A DNA stretch of 64,000 bases from contig CM043960.1 of NCBI GenBank assembly GCA_014529385.2, forward strand, positions 40,722,781 to 40,786,780, written 5' to 3'. Under the pieces are notes generated by a model, which did no database searches, was not told the DNA's origin, and saw only the letters and a program-made list of their open reading frames with translations. Below are positions 11,942-23,779 of this stretch, one piece after another (positions within the stretch are counted from its first letter, which is position 1; every line of letters begins with the position of its first letter). The DNA comes from Adiantum capillus-veneris. Lineage: Eukaryota; Streptophyta; Polypodiopsida; Polypodiales; Pteridaceae. A program made the translations under genes and the position numbers.

Positions 11942-12131
11942 TATAGTCTTTGCCTTGCCTCTCGATGCTTTGTAGTAGTCGACGATGAGCCGAGAGCGAG
12001 AGAAAGAGAGCCCAAAAACCTTCTTCCTCTCCTCAGTGTCCTTTGCTTGTCTCGAATTAGCTTGCTTTGACCTCGACCTCGTTATGTGCTCCTCCTCCCA
12101 AGCTTCTTCTCTTCCTTATTGCTTCAAGGTC

Positions 12132-12133
<2 letters not shown>

Positions 12134-12189
<56 letters not shown>
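12134..12189. repeat. (GA)n microsatellite
   Basis: 56 bp, inside the LTR. Confidence 0.95.
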
Positions 12190-12192
<3 letters not shown>

Positions 12193-12589
12193 CCTCCTTC
12201 TGCCCTCACACTCCAAGTCTCCCCACAACCTACGTTCTCCACTCCTCTTCGTAACCCTACTCCCCCATGCCTCTGACCTTCCTCGTTCTTGCCTCTTGAA
12301 AAGAAAAAACTCCCTCTTTTACCCACCGACGGCGCCGTCGGTGATGTGGCACATGAAGCCTCCCCTGTTGACGTGGCATTGAATTGGATGGGCAGCATGA
12401 AAAGCGTCGGGCTTTGATACAGCCCGCCATCCCTTTGTTCCTCCCCTTGGCTTCACACCCTTATTAAAATGAGGGTGGCCACTTAAGTTGCTTGGCTGGC
12501 CATTTAAGTTGCTTGGGCGGCCATGCCCGTTTGAGAATATGGGAGGCTTCTCCATAGTGGGCATACATGCCGGCCAGCAAGGGTGCCAC

Positions 12590-12934
12590 ATTTGGTATAC
12601 ATGTCGGAAATCATTACACTCCATGAGACGACATTTCAACAATGAGATCATCAAGAGCTTTTCGTGTTTTCGTAGCGGCACCACATTAAGCATACACGCT
12701 GCACAAGCAATACCAAGCACTCGACAACCTTGGTACACCCCATTTGGCATACATACCGACTAAAGCATCGCCAAGCACAACATCTTCCTTCAGTAGTCCT
12801 TGACTAACAATATCATCGTGAATTTTCTTTCCCTCTCCAACATCTCGTATAATGCCACATGCCTTTAAAATGCAAGTATAGGTGATTGTTTTTGCCGAAA
12901 GGAATTTCCTTGTCACTCTATGAAAATAGCCCAA
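12590..12934 (-). pseudogene. Captured pentatricopeptide-repeat (PPR) fragment
   Basis: The minus-strand frame has the plant PLS-class PPR signature: TYTCILKACGIIRDVGEGKK, then a HDDIVSQGLL segment, then DALVGMYAKWG. A second, more decayed MYA(K)CG-like repeat lies at 12600-12700. It lies inside the LTR of the large element, and the partner LTR holds a worse copy of the same stretch (about 7200-7330). The capture therefore predates the last transposition. No initiation codon or organellar targeting sequence is present, so it is a passenger. Confidence 0.7.
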
Positions 12935-13534
12935 AGCTTCTTACCGCAGCCGTGTTAGGCATTCCCCACAGTCATTGCATTCCAAAACCTTGGCAGCAGG
13001 TCAAAATTCCCAAATGGCACTCCAATCGAGCGGACTGGATTGGTACGAAACCGGGCCCCGGTGAATCTTTAACGGCCAATAACTTGGCAACCGGAACTCC
13101 GATTGCTAATCTGAAAAGACCGATGCGCTCCACAAAGTGAGCACTTCAGGTCCGTGCATTCATTTCATTTTCGTCACCTCAGCTACAGTTGCCCAATCCG
13201 GTACGGATTTGCAATCGACTCGAACTTCAATATGCCATAACTTCTTCACCGTAGCTCCAATCGACAAGCCGTAAAGACAGGCCGATAGAGCACTTCAAGC
13301 ACTACATTTCTAGATCATAATATCCCATCTGTGGTCGCTTCAAACATAGTCCTTTTTAGCATCATTAAGACATCAGTTGGCCTTTTTAAGCCACATCTGG
13401 CATACATTAATCATTAAACTTGACCTATTATCAAACCCTGATCACTGCTCACTAAATGTGTAGGCTTCAAAGAAGCTTAGCTTGCATTTTTCTGCTCTTT
13501 TTCTTTCCATGAAAGCGGAGCTGCACGACAGCAG

Positions 13535-14440
13535 CTTGCCAAGCTTAGTGTGGATGGCCTCAAAAGTTTCTGTGAAGGACTCTATTGGCTCCCACTCTAC
13601 AAAATTAGATGGAAAAACATCTGCAAGCAATGGAAATCTTACAATCATCAAAAGCAACACACAAGGAAAAAATACTAAATAGACGATCGAAAAACTTGAA
13701 ATAGGAGTAAAATTACAATTTGCAGGAAACCTTGATGGAGCCACTGTTGTCTCTAGCTTCAGTTGTGAAGCAACATACACATGTTGCACCTTCGCAATCC
13801 TCTCATTAGGAAGAGGATGGGGTCTAGGAGGGCCTCTTTATTTTCCATGAGCTTATGGAGGTGATTAACATTTGGACGAATAGGTGTATGCCATGTATGC
13901 AAGAATGGTGGATGTTTAAGAGATGTGTAAGAGTAGTCAAAGGATGCACTTTTCCTCCCAAAAAGGAGGTGGACAATTTTATGATTTTCGGCCTTCCATA
14001 ACTCCACACATGATCTTCAATTTAAGTGGATATTATAGATTTGTAATCCATGCGTCAAGCTCTTTCCATAGATATGCTACATGATATGGTTTTACCCGCT
14101 AGATTTCAAATTCCATTTTGGGGAGAAAGTTTTAATTCAAATAAACCGTTTTGCCTATTTGAATTCAAAAGCTCTCCTTTGATTACTTTCTTATACTAAA
14201 GGTTTGACTTCCTTAAACTGCCAAATAAAGAGGTCCTCCTAGACCCCATTCTCTTCCTAATGTGTCGTCTCGTATTTGCTTGAACTCCATGATTCTTCCC
14301 TTCCAATGGTGTGCTCAAGAAGCCATGTGTCTCCTTGAGACCTTGTGCGCACCTCTTGAGCTCGGCTGCATTGTCACCCACATCATTCGTTTGAACTCCA
14401 TCGTCACCCAATATCCATTGTCATCTTGTACATTGCTGCA
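13535..14440 (-). pseudogene. Unknown gene family B, left copy, 5' part
   Basis: Minus-strand pieces match 47750-48239 of the right copy. One exon reads DVFPSNFVEWEPIESFTETF (about 13640-13540) and is cut by the large LTR element. Upstream of it, about 13690-13800 reads VYVASQLKLETTVAPSRFPA. The more upstream block (14270-14440) is separated by a MITE-like insertion at 13799-14262. Exon joins are inferred from the paralogue. Function unknown. Confidence 0.45.
13799..14262. mobile_element. MITE-like element with about 45-bp terminal inverted repeats
   Basis: The left end attaggaagaggatggggtc is mirrored by the right end gaccccattctcttcctaat. Homology extends about 45 bp inwards to a CCTCTTTATTT core. 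The sequence is absent from the right copy of the segment, where flanks join directly near 48058. Single ends of the same family occur at about 34848-34915 (minus) and 49045-49092 (plus). The target duplication is not clear, so the superfamily is open. Confidence 0.65.
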
Positions 14441-15105
14441 TGAAATAGAGTCAATGACACTTCTAAGTCATCGAGTACCTGATGATGCCATGGGGAATAG
14501 TGGCACAACCTACAGACAAACACTTATGATTAGACATTGCACATCCATGTTCTCAGCTGTATAAAGAGCAAGATTCTTGATGGTACACAAAGGTGAAGGA
14601 TGCCACTTATTGCTATATTGCTCCACCTCCTTGTTGGCTTAATGGGGAAGATAATGTTACAAAGCTTGAGAGGAAGCAGATCCTCTCTAGAGAGCTTAAT
14701 GGAGAAGGAGCAAGAAACCTGTTGAGGAAAGAAAGAGGGATGATCTAGCAGAAGGATATGTTGCAGATCTTGAGCTTTAGCTAGAGGTGTTTAGTGAGGC
14801 CCATGGAGAAATGGAGAACTTCAACTTGAGGAGAATGCAGTAAGCTTGAGGAGGGAAAGGAGGAACCTCTGCTGCAGAGCTGTCAGGAGGAAAAACTGAA
14901 AGGAAGGAAAGAGAAGCAATTTGCAAGGTGAAGTGAAGAGGAGTGACAGATGGTACAGTAGAGAGAGAGAGAGAGAGGGAGGGAATAATTAGCACGTTTT
15001 TGGAGGGACCCCCTTTAAGGAGAGAGGGGGGGAGAAACTGGCAACGACTAGAGAGAGAAAGGATTGGTTTCTAGTGAAGTATTTAGAGAAAAGTTTAGTT
15101 TTTTT
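14441..15105. other. Upstream part of the duplicated segment, no gene seen
   Basis: Collinear with about 48240-48907. Rich in AG on the plus strand. It could be the 5' flank of the minus-strand family B gene. Similarity to the right copy stops near 15105. Confidence 0.5.
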
Positions 15106-18100
15106 GCCCACATTCTAAACTCGCATTGATAGCTATTGAGCATCTCTTTGACTGTATGGGAAAGTGGGGCTTTGTGAATGAGCAACTCTGTACTCTTTTT
15201 ATAGTACCTTATTTGTGCCAATATTCGACTAAAGAAATGCACCTTTAAGCATGCCTAGAAGGGGTTGCATCACTTTGTGCCGTCTTTGGCACTACCTTTT
15301 TTCATTTCTTGTAGAACCCACCCTTACACTATTTGCTGGTTGTACTCCATGATACTCAATCCAGGTGATTTGCTTGGTCCCCCTACCATTTCCTAGGTAA
15401 TAAGTGATATCACCCACCCTCCTCTCATTGGCTAGTTCTTAACCTTTCCCTAAACCAAAGACCCCCTTCAAAGTCCAAATATTTCCTAATGGAATCTCTC
15501 ATAGTTATTTTTCCATGACCCAGTTGGTGGGCTTGCTCTCATAGGTGGAGACTTAGCCAAAATATCCTCTTACTAGTGTCTTGTATTATGGGTACGTCTT
15601 TGTTTTGCACCTTATGCTTCCTAAAGACAGCCTCCTCCCTCCTTTTCCAGGGGAATCTCCTCGTCTTATCTCAAACTACTAAACCAGGTTTCTCTATCTC
15701 AGTGGTGATCATCAATGATCAACTATTGAATCCTTAGTTTTGTCTCTTCCTCTATAACTTTAAAACGACTTGTTTTATAGTTGGACACTCCATCAACATC
15801 TTGTGTGATTTGATCGGTGTCATCTCAACCTCGCTCATCATTGCTTTGGTCGCATTGGTGTTGTATGGGTCGTCGTTTTGTGGTTTTGATTCCCATTCCT
15901 TTGGGATTTTCTTCTTCTCTAGACTTGCCGAGATTCCTATATTTTCCTTAGCAACTTTTCCACATCTATTGGTGAGAAGGGACGTAAGAGAATTATGTTC
16001 ACCTTCCAAATGTTATTCCTCTTGCTTACAATTTTCACATCATGTGCTTCTCATCACACATGCACTAGCCCATGGATGTGGGTTGGCTCCCGATACCACT
16101 GTTTGACAAGATTCGAGGTGCATTTTAGGGTTTGGACCAGTACTTTGCCCGTTTTAGGCCTGTTTATTATTTTTGGAATGAGGTTTTTATTTTTGGTCGT
16201 GGTATTTGACAGAGATATATGCCCGACATTACCCTGGCTCACTATACATGTGGCCTAGGGGGCTCTCTATCTTTTGTCTTGTATCATTCTTAGTCTGCCA
16301 TATGAAGTTATTAGGCTTACCAACCTTTCATCCATCTCTCTTCTCCTTATGTAGCCCTCAATGAGCATGCTCCAAATGGAGATAACATGAAGAAAATTTA
16401 CAAAGGAAAAGAACAATTTTGGTGACTGAAAGTGAGAGCTCATCACTAATAAAGTAGCTAGTGAGGAAGAAGCCATGAATTGGCTTTGCACCTCATCTTT
16501 ATACCCTCAAACACACACACACAAAAGTAATAGATACATTTCCAACTTAATGAGCTCCTTTCAACAATGCACACAAGCTGGCTAAGAAAGATAACATATG
16601 TTAATTAATCTATCAACTAATACATGTACTAATCAATCTATGCCGCTTTCTAATCCAATCAACTTATAATTATAACGGTGTTGAAAGAGTGGTGGCAACA
16701 TGCACAGGAAAAGAAAAAAACCGATATATATTCCACGCAAGCGCATATGCATGCATTTCACATTCATTGGATGAGGAAAGTGGATGAAGACAGCAAGTCT
16801 TGCTTTCAGTTTTGGGTTTGCATATTTGCCCACATAGAAACTAAAAGACTCGATACACACTTCAAGTCTTCTACTGCCTCGCTCTCTATTCTTCTTCTCT
16901 CTCAAGTTAGCTCAAGAGGCTACATATCCAACATAAAATTTATATTTTACAACTGGTCTTCCATACCTATGCTACAGTATTCCACCAATTTTTTTATAAA
17001 AAAAACATTTTCATGGCCTTGATTTTTATTGTCATACTAATGAGACAATCAGGATTGTGCCAAAATGTAAAGTCTCAAGGATTCAGAACTTAGATGCCCC
17101 ATTTTGGCCCTTAAATGATAAGTTTCAATGAAATTACAATTGGAATTTTTCATTTTCAACAAGGAAAAGCATACTACATACCAAGACATGTGAGCACTAG
17201 CTTCCACTTACTTATGACCTGACATAAAACTTTAAAGGAAACCTATTTGCTTGTAAACTATCTTAAAACAGTTTTTATAATAAAAGCATCCCTTATGTAT
17301 CAAATTATGCACTATTTCAAATTAAAATCCCCTAAAGCAAGAAAAAATTTAGTAACTCTTCAAGAAACAAATTGACCCTTATGTTGAACCCCCATTCTAT
17401 CTTACATAATTTTAGTGACCCCTCCCTTCCCGCCCCGGAGAGTACATGCTAACAAGTGACGATGACAACTTCACAACTTACAATTCACAAAAACTGTCCC
17501 AATACCACAGCCCCATCTTCGAAACTATACCCAATTCCTTTGTAGAAGGAAGAGAAGGAAGAGCTCATGCATGGGGGATAGCAACTATCTTCATCTTTGA
17601 TAAGGATTAGAGGAGCTTGAATTGCTATGAAGATATTTAAGAGACTCATTTTGGTGCACATTTCTGCATGAAAAGGAAACTTTGAACACAGTAGAAGCTT
17701 TACAAAACAATCTGCCAATGAGGGGCATATTGGTGTAGTTGTGCTCAACAATACAGCATTCTTCCAAAAGAAGTGTAAAGTCTCCAGCCATGGTACAACG
17801 ATCATGCTCTATCAAGAAAGACGAAGAGACATTATCACCCACCCTTCTACCATCTTCGTTCCATTTTATATGAAGACACACTCCTTGGGCAAGCGATATT
17901 TGAATGAACCATATAGGAAACAACCGCATGCATTTCCTTCCTACACAACTTATGTTGCAAAAACCAATCTGCTATGAAAAATTCCCCCCTTGGATCTCTA
18001 AAAGGCATACCAAATGCACAGCTCTAACTTTACAGATAGGCTTGATTTGCAGATATGCAAAGTACTCGCTTCGAGTCACTTTGCATCATGCACCGGATCT

Positions 18101-18191
18101 GCATAGGTTTGCTAAACTATGACAAATGGCAGCAAACAGAGATGACAATCTCCTGATCATCATACCAAGCCATATCCACATGTGTCTAACC
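15106..18191. other. Gene-poor stretch downstream of the MYB-CC gene
   Basis: Only short unsupported ORFs on both strands. The part nearest 18191 would include the 3' UTR of the MYB-CC gene. No repeat structure or RNA gene recognised. Confidence 0.5.
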
Positions 18192-19788
18192 CTAGCAATT
18201 TACGAGGGTCTCCTCATCAATACCCCCACTTGCATTATCAACAATATTCAGGTCCAATCCACGTCCGGCCATTGTGCACGTCGAGATCCCTTTTGAGTCA
18301 TTCATTGCCTCACTTACCCTCCCTCTAAACTCATTCTTCATATCAAAAGTTCCCACATTGACAGGGGCTTTGGAGAAGAGTGGCCTCTCCTCTCCATACT
18401 TGGCATCCTCTGCTGTGTCTACTAGAACCCTCTTATGAGGATGATGACCTAGACCCTCGGTTTGTGACATCCGCAAACTTAGGCAGCCTGGTGTGTTCAT
18501 ATTGTTGTCTTGTTGCAAGTCATTCAAACCTTTGAGATGCTCATCCGATCCAACATCTGTAACAAATAACCTAGATCTCTTCTTACTGAACCAATGTGAG
18601 TCCCCATGATCAGCACATTCAAGCCTCTCCCTCTGGGCCATATTTGTAAGACAGCTTTCAAATGAGCACTCTGCCATGGCACCGGAGTCACATTCTTCCG
18701 TTGTGTCATGCCTTCCTAGGGTGCCTGTTGGGATATCAACACAGACTTTCGCTGCCAACTCCGACAGCTCTGCTTGAGCTATTCCAAGTTCCATGCTTGA
18801 GATTGGCTGACCGGCTAAAGTTTCCTGCGCTTTTTCAAGTATGGATTGTAGATACCTTCCTTGAGCCTCGATGCGTACCTGTAAGCGTCTTTGAACCTAC
18901 GCATAAAAAGTTCACTCAATACACTTTTCACTAGAGTAGTCATAGAGTTAACAGAGATATTTGGTACCTCAAGCTGCTCTTGTAACTTTCTCTGTACTTC
19001 TACCTGGATATGTAGCGCCTCCGTAATAGGCATCTTGCTGAAAGACAAAAGAGCTAGCTTTCAATTAAGGCGTGGCTGCTTGTATTCAAAACAATGGGTG
19101 TCGGAAATTCACTTACTGAGGTCCTGCTTGGTTTGACAAGGGCATTGATGGTAGCTCTGAAGCTCCTGCAAGTACTAATCAAATGAAAAGAAGCACATTT
19201 CAAGCGAATACGAAGTTTAATCCAGCCATATGTACGTAAAAGGACTACATTCTTACTGGCTTGTCCTCCGCCCAGGTGGCCATCTTTAATTGAATGCTTT
19301 CCCAACCGATATTTCTGGTGACATGTCAAGAAAAAAATATCAGGCAAACTCTGTTGATGACATTTAAGGTCAACAACATTCAAAAAGTAAAATATTACAC
19401 CCAGATAACATTACCATAATACCTGAAGATGGCTTTTCAAGTGATACAGCGTGAGACCTTTTACGTTCATAAGCTTCATAACCAACTTGGGCGTAGCCTC
19501 TGCCAATTTAGTTGTTCTTACTCAGCCTCCAAAAAGCCAGTAAATTTTAACCCAATTCCAACAAAAAACCATTCTCATACTTTCCGCTCCTCCAAGCTGA
19601 TCAACTGCATCTACAAATCGCTCATGGAGCTCAGCTGTCCAACGAAGCCGCGGCTTGGGGTCTGTTGAGAGAAAAAATGCCCCACCTTCTGAATTGATAG
19701 CTGAAGGCATTTGTGTTGCCAGTGGTTTCGTGAGATGAGGAGGACAAAAAGGCCCAGTCACATGTTGGCATGTATCCATACCATTCAT
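18192..19788 (-). CDS. MYB-CC (PHR1-like, GARP/G2-like) transcription factor
   Basis: Six minus-strand exons join in frame into 388 residues: 19788-19581 (208 nt), 19499-19423 (77), 19314-19257 (58), 19165-19117 (49), 19037-18968 (70) and 18896-18192 (705, ends TAG). All introns are GT-AG. Residues about 43-98 form the single MYB domain (KPRLRWTAELHERFVDAV, then ATPKLVMKLMNVKGLTLYHL, then KSHLQKYRLG). Residues about 137-171 are the MYB-CC coiled coil (LQEQLEVQRRLQVRIEAQG) used for dimerisation. Family members bind P1BS-like sites and many control phosphate-starvation responses. Which member this is cannot be told. The ATG is the first codon after an acceptor (CAATGCAG|ATG), so an untranslated 5' exon upstream is likely. 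No lesion seen. Confidence 0.92.
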
Positions 19789-20820
19789 CTGCATTGAAAG
19801 CATACAAGAGTCAGCAACCCTGCTAAAATCGCATCCCAAAAATGTAGAGAAAAAAGACAATGGATATTTGATGGTACAAAGAAAGTGACTTTGCCTTCAT
19901 AACTTCACCCATTATAAATCAGACATTAGTTAGGCATAGTTGTGTATTCAGATAATCACTGAGAAGCAAAACAGATAACTTCTTTTTAACATTATGTTTA
20001 GACTGAGGAGAAGCTGAGATCTTTGCAAGGTACATGAAGTGCTAGGCAAATCACATGAAGCCGCCATGTGGAGGTTTATGGGTGTTGATATGGGATCGGT
20101 CGCAGGCTAGGAGGGCCTAGTTCAATAATTGCCAAGGTGCTTCCTGCAAGCCAACTAATAAGTTTCTCTACCAGACATTCAGCTGCATGCTCAGAAACAA
20201 AACTGCTTCTGCGCTCAAAGTGCAAAGATTTACATGTTATGGCTGGCAGAGAATAGGTTTTCTTTAAACCCCTCACCTCTACCAAGATTTTGTCAAATAT
20301 AGGGGAACTTGAGCTTTTTCTGGATCCTGCCAAGCATATAGGAAAATGAATTTCATGTGTCAAAGCCACCGAATTTCAAGTTGCAATGACAACAGAAGAA
20401 ACGACCCCGCAAGCAGGAGGCAAGCTAGTCTCACTCTAACAAAGATAGATCAGTTAAGCTTTCATCAGGCACGATTTATTTCTTGTAACTGAAAAGCTTA
20501 AGCCCGTTCACAATTCAGAACCATTCCTTTAAGTCGATTCACTAATGCCAAAGCTGCTGCCTAAATAAGCATATGCACCTTGATCCACAATGTCAGCATA
20601 GGAACTGAAGGCAACGCATCCAGCCATGAAATTACCGCAAACATACCTAAATATGCATGCGCCTCTCTCTATACAATGTTTTTTTGCAGTGAGGTCATGG
20701 GATGGGGTATTGACTAGCAGCCCGGGTTTGTCTTACTTTGCTAAAAAGCAGCAATTTCTTGTCAGAGATTTGAACCATCTGGGGATGATGAATGTATGGC
20801 CACCGTGCTTGCCAGCAATC

Positions 20821-20874
<54 letters not shown>

Positions 20875-21230
20875 TCCTTCCTTTCCTAAGATCACAAAAC
20901 CCAAGCTGATCAGGTAGAAGCGCAAGTTCACCTGTTTCCTGAGCAAATGGCAATGACGAGTTCCAATAGCTGCGGGTTTCAAAGGAAGCCAAGGGTGCGG
21001 AGATGAAGAGGGCAACGCAGGCATGCAGATAAAGATGCAGAGATGCCGTAACACAAGCTGCTGGTAGCTGGTCGATCGACGCGGACACCTGCAGAAGCCG
21101 AGAGAGCAAAATGTAGTTTGTGCGCGTCCACGAAAAAATGCCCGCAAGCCGCAAGAATACGCGCGGCGAATATGCTGTCCTTCTATTAAAGACAAGAGCT
21201 TCAATATTTTATTTAGGTCCTTATAAGGAC
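19789..21230 (-). promoter_or_regulatory. Upstream region and probable 5' UTR of the MYB-CC gene
   Basis: A splice acceptor directly precedes the ATG, so one or more non-coding exons should lie here. They cannot be placed from sequence alone. A 48-bp tract at 20825-20872 reads (GA)n on the gene strand, a common feature of plant promoters and 5' UTRs. Confidence 0.35.
20825..20872. repeat. (CT)n microsatellite upstream of the MYB-CC gene
   Basis: 48 bp uninterrupted. It reads GA on the strand of the gene. Confidence 0.95.
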
Positions 21231-23394
21231 CCCATCAATGCCTTTTGAAGAAGGTGATGCATCATGCCATCACGAGACAACCTCAATCATTAGCACCAAA
21301 AATGGAAGGCAATCAAGAGCCCTCTCCTCTCCTCTAGACTCAAGTTGAGAGTGCCACTCAACTCCTCTTGAGTATGTGGTTAACTAGTTAGGTTCGTAAG
21401 TATGAGGTTAGGTCCAGAAACTTCAGTCTCAGCTTAGGTTCGGACTTGCGGAGGTGTACCTTTTGCATAATGGGTCAGCGAGTAAATGGGAACAGCAGCT
21501 TAAGCCATTAGGTGTAGGCGTAATGAGGTTGAAAGATGAAATCAAGACAACATCTGCACAATGGTTGGAACAAACAAGATCATGTTCTAGATCCACCACA
21601 TTATTGAGCCACCTCCCACCCTAAAAAACAAGGGACTTCCACGGAATTGTACTCCATCAATCTTATGAAGGGGTCTTCATTAAGGACCCTGTTGTTGTAG
21701 ATAGTGTTGGGGGTCCGTGATGTGCCCCTTCGTAAATGTGGAGTGCTACTTGGTGTCATGGGTAGTCATATCCCAAGAAATGAGAGTTTCATGTAACTTC
21801 TCCTATACAAAGATGTTAACCCAAGAGATAAAACTTTCAGGTATTTCTTCTATATGGAGATGTACTTTTTTTTTTTTCAAACGGGTATGAGCTTTCAAGT
21901 GTGCCTGTTGTGTTGAAGAAAGAACAGTTGCAAAGTAAATGTTGCAATTATAGCAATGTGAAGCATCTGATTTGAGATGAGATTAAATGGTATGTGTGCA
22001 AGCGAGACGCATGGCTGCCAATAAATTAGTTACAAACATAGAGCAAAGAGAAGTCCCACCTCTACTGTTTCCTCTCTTTGAGGAGGTTGAAGCTTGGATG
22101 GATAGGGGTAGTGTTTCCGTGGGGAATGGTGTGTTGAAGATTCAACATGAAGACGATAGGAGTGCACGAGTATGCTAGGTGGAGAAGATAGTAGGACATG
22201 TTAAAATAGACAGTGAAGTATCCATTTACAAAGAAGCGCTTTAGTTCTTTTATTTGAATGGGAACAATCACTACAAAATATATGTGCAATAACAATAGAA
22301 GGTTTTGATTATGCTAAAATAAATAGAAATTATGACCATAATCAAAATGCAATTTTTATAATTTTGACAAGATAAAATCGTGCAATGGAGGATCTCATGT
22401 TCATTTTCACTCATCATTACTTCTTCTACATATACAAGTCTTAGGTTACCCCCACACTGGAGGGGGTAAGAGGTAAGATTGGAATGGTTGCCCTGATAGC
22501 CGATGTAATTATGGTCCCTGGATGATGTCATGACTCAACACGACCATGGCAAGACATTGTAATTCTATGGGTTGATTAATATAATTCACTCACAATTGTG
22601 AGTTTTGCACCAAAAAAAAAGGTTGAAAAAACTATTGATGAGATGACTCACATACGCACACGTGGAATGGGGGGGAGGGCGGAGTAAGAAGCCCATTTCT
22701 AGCTACACCCTTTTGAGATGCAGTTAAGGGAGGGAGGGGGTAATTACCCCCCTTCGTGTGGGTATCCCCTTAAGAGTGTGATCCCCCTTTAATGCCACCT
22801 TCAAAACTTTAGACAGAAGTGATCAAACTTTGATTATAAGTCCTTATTCAATGTGGACAAAGATGCCTAATGCCAATGACTCATTGTTGTGGTTGGATTC
22901 TTTGAAAACACAAATTAGAAAACTTGATCACGATTTTGTCTTGCTTGCAACATCAACCAATAACTCGCTAAGGTGTGGGAAAATGAAATTCACATGATTA
23001 AAATGTTCATCAATGTTAGATGTGAACTCTGCTAACCGGACCCACTCGATTCGGTGACAGTTATAATTTTTTTGTTCTCTCCTAATACATTTCCATACAC
23101 TAATGGTTTTTCTTTTTTTAATATTCATCAACGAATCGATTGCAAAACAATTACATGCAAGGTGAAGCTCGCTCTAGAGGATTGCTCAATGAACAATGAG
23201 TGACTTTTGTGTGACAAATTCACAAGAAATATTTCATGATTCTTGAGAATATATTCTTGAATATAGGAATTTTAGAATTATCATCATACACATATGCTTA
23301 AAAAAGAATGAAGACTTTTGCACATTTTAGGTGGGTCTCTTTATATATGGCTATGTGTCTCTTATTGATTACTTGTCTCCATTGAATTTGGCAT

Positions 23395-23495
23395 AAAGAG
23401 TATATGCCTCTTATGGATTACTTGTCTCCATTGAATTTGGCAAAAAGTATGTATGTCTCTTATGGATTACTTGTCTCCATTGAATTTGGCAAAAA
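23395..23495. repeat. Short tandem repeat, about 60-bp unit
   Basis: The string cttatggattacttgtctcc followed by attgaatttggca recurs in tandem (23350-23495) with minor differences. Confidence 0.8.
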
Positions 23496-23699
23496 AGAGT
23501 TTCAATTGCTAGTGGACGGTTTTCTCAAAGTTCTTAGATGGGTGTTATAGCTCATAGTATAGAAAGAGAGAAAAGCTAGTTGAATAGTTGTAACACCACG
23601 TGGCAAGTGCCGACATATGGATGAGAACAATCAAGCCCGGTTGGTGAGTGATAAGCAATAGAATGGTTGCTGAGAGATATTGGGAAGGAGACTTTGTTT

Positions 23700-23739
23700 T
23701 GTGTGTGTGTGTGTGTGTGTGTGCACACGCGCACACACA

Positions 23740-23775
<36 letters not shown>
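23700..23775. repeat. Compound microsatellite (GT)n(CA)n(GA)n
   Basis: Adjacent GT, CA and GA runs. The GT and CA blocks are complementary and could fold on themselves. Confidence 0.95.

Positions 23776-23779
<4 letters not shown>

Larger units (their letters stand above)
5548..13530 (-). mobile_element. Large LTR retroelement with 2.5-kb LTRs and only a gag-like ORF
   Basis: LTRs at 5548-8049 and 10941-13530 both begin TGTCG(G/A)GGGATATGT and end GCACGACA. They are flanked by gcag on both sides (5544-5547 and 13531-13534). The right copy of the segment, near 47775, shows the uninterrupted site. A purine tract (minus-strand AGAGGGGGTGGA, plus 8050-8061) abuts the LTR at 8049, so the element points to the minus strand. 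The 2.9-kb interior encodes a gag-like protein and acidic reading frames but no protease, reverse transcriptase or integrase. I see no convincing primer binding site. It is LARD-like and would depend on an autonomous partner for movement. Confidence 0.75.
10941..13530 (-). repeat. 5' LTR of the large element
   Basis: 2590 bp. Compared with the partner LTR it has gained a hAT-like MITE (10967-11187) and a 79-bp tandem duplication (11227-11384). It carries (GA)n tracts at 11876-11941 and 12134-12189. Confidence 0.75.

Noticed and set aside
21987-22178. 63-codon ORF with EQREVPPLLFPLFEEVEAWM
   Set aside because: No support beyond openness, no homology recognised and no neighbouring exon.
22440-22620. 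Possible LINE 3' end with poly-A
   Set aside because: Only a short A run after an AT-rich stretch. No reverse transcriptase or target duplication could be found.
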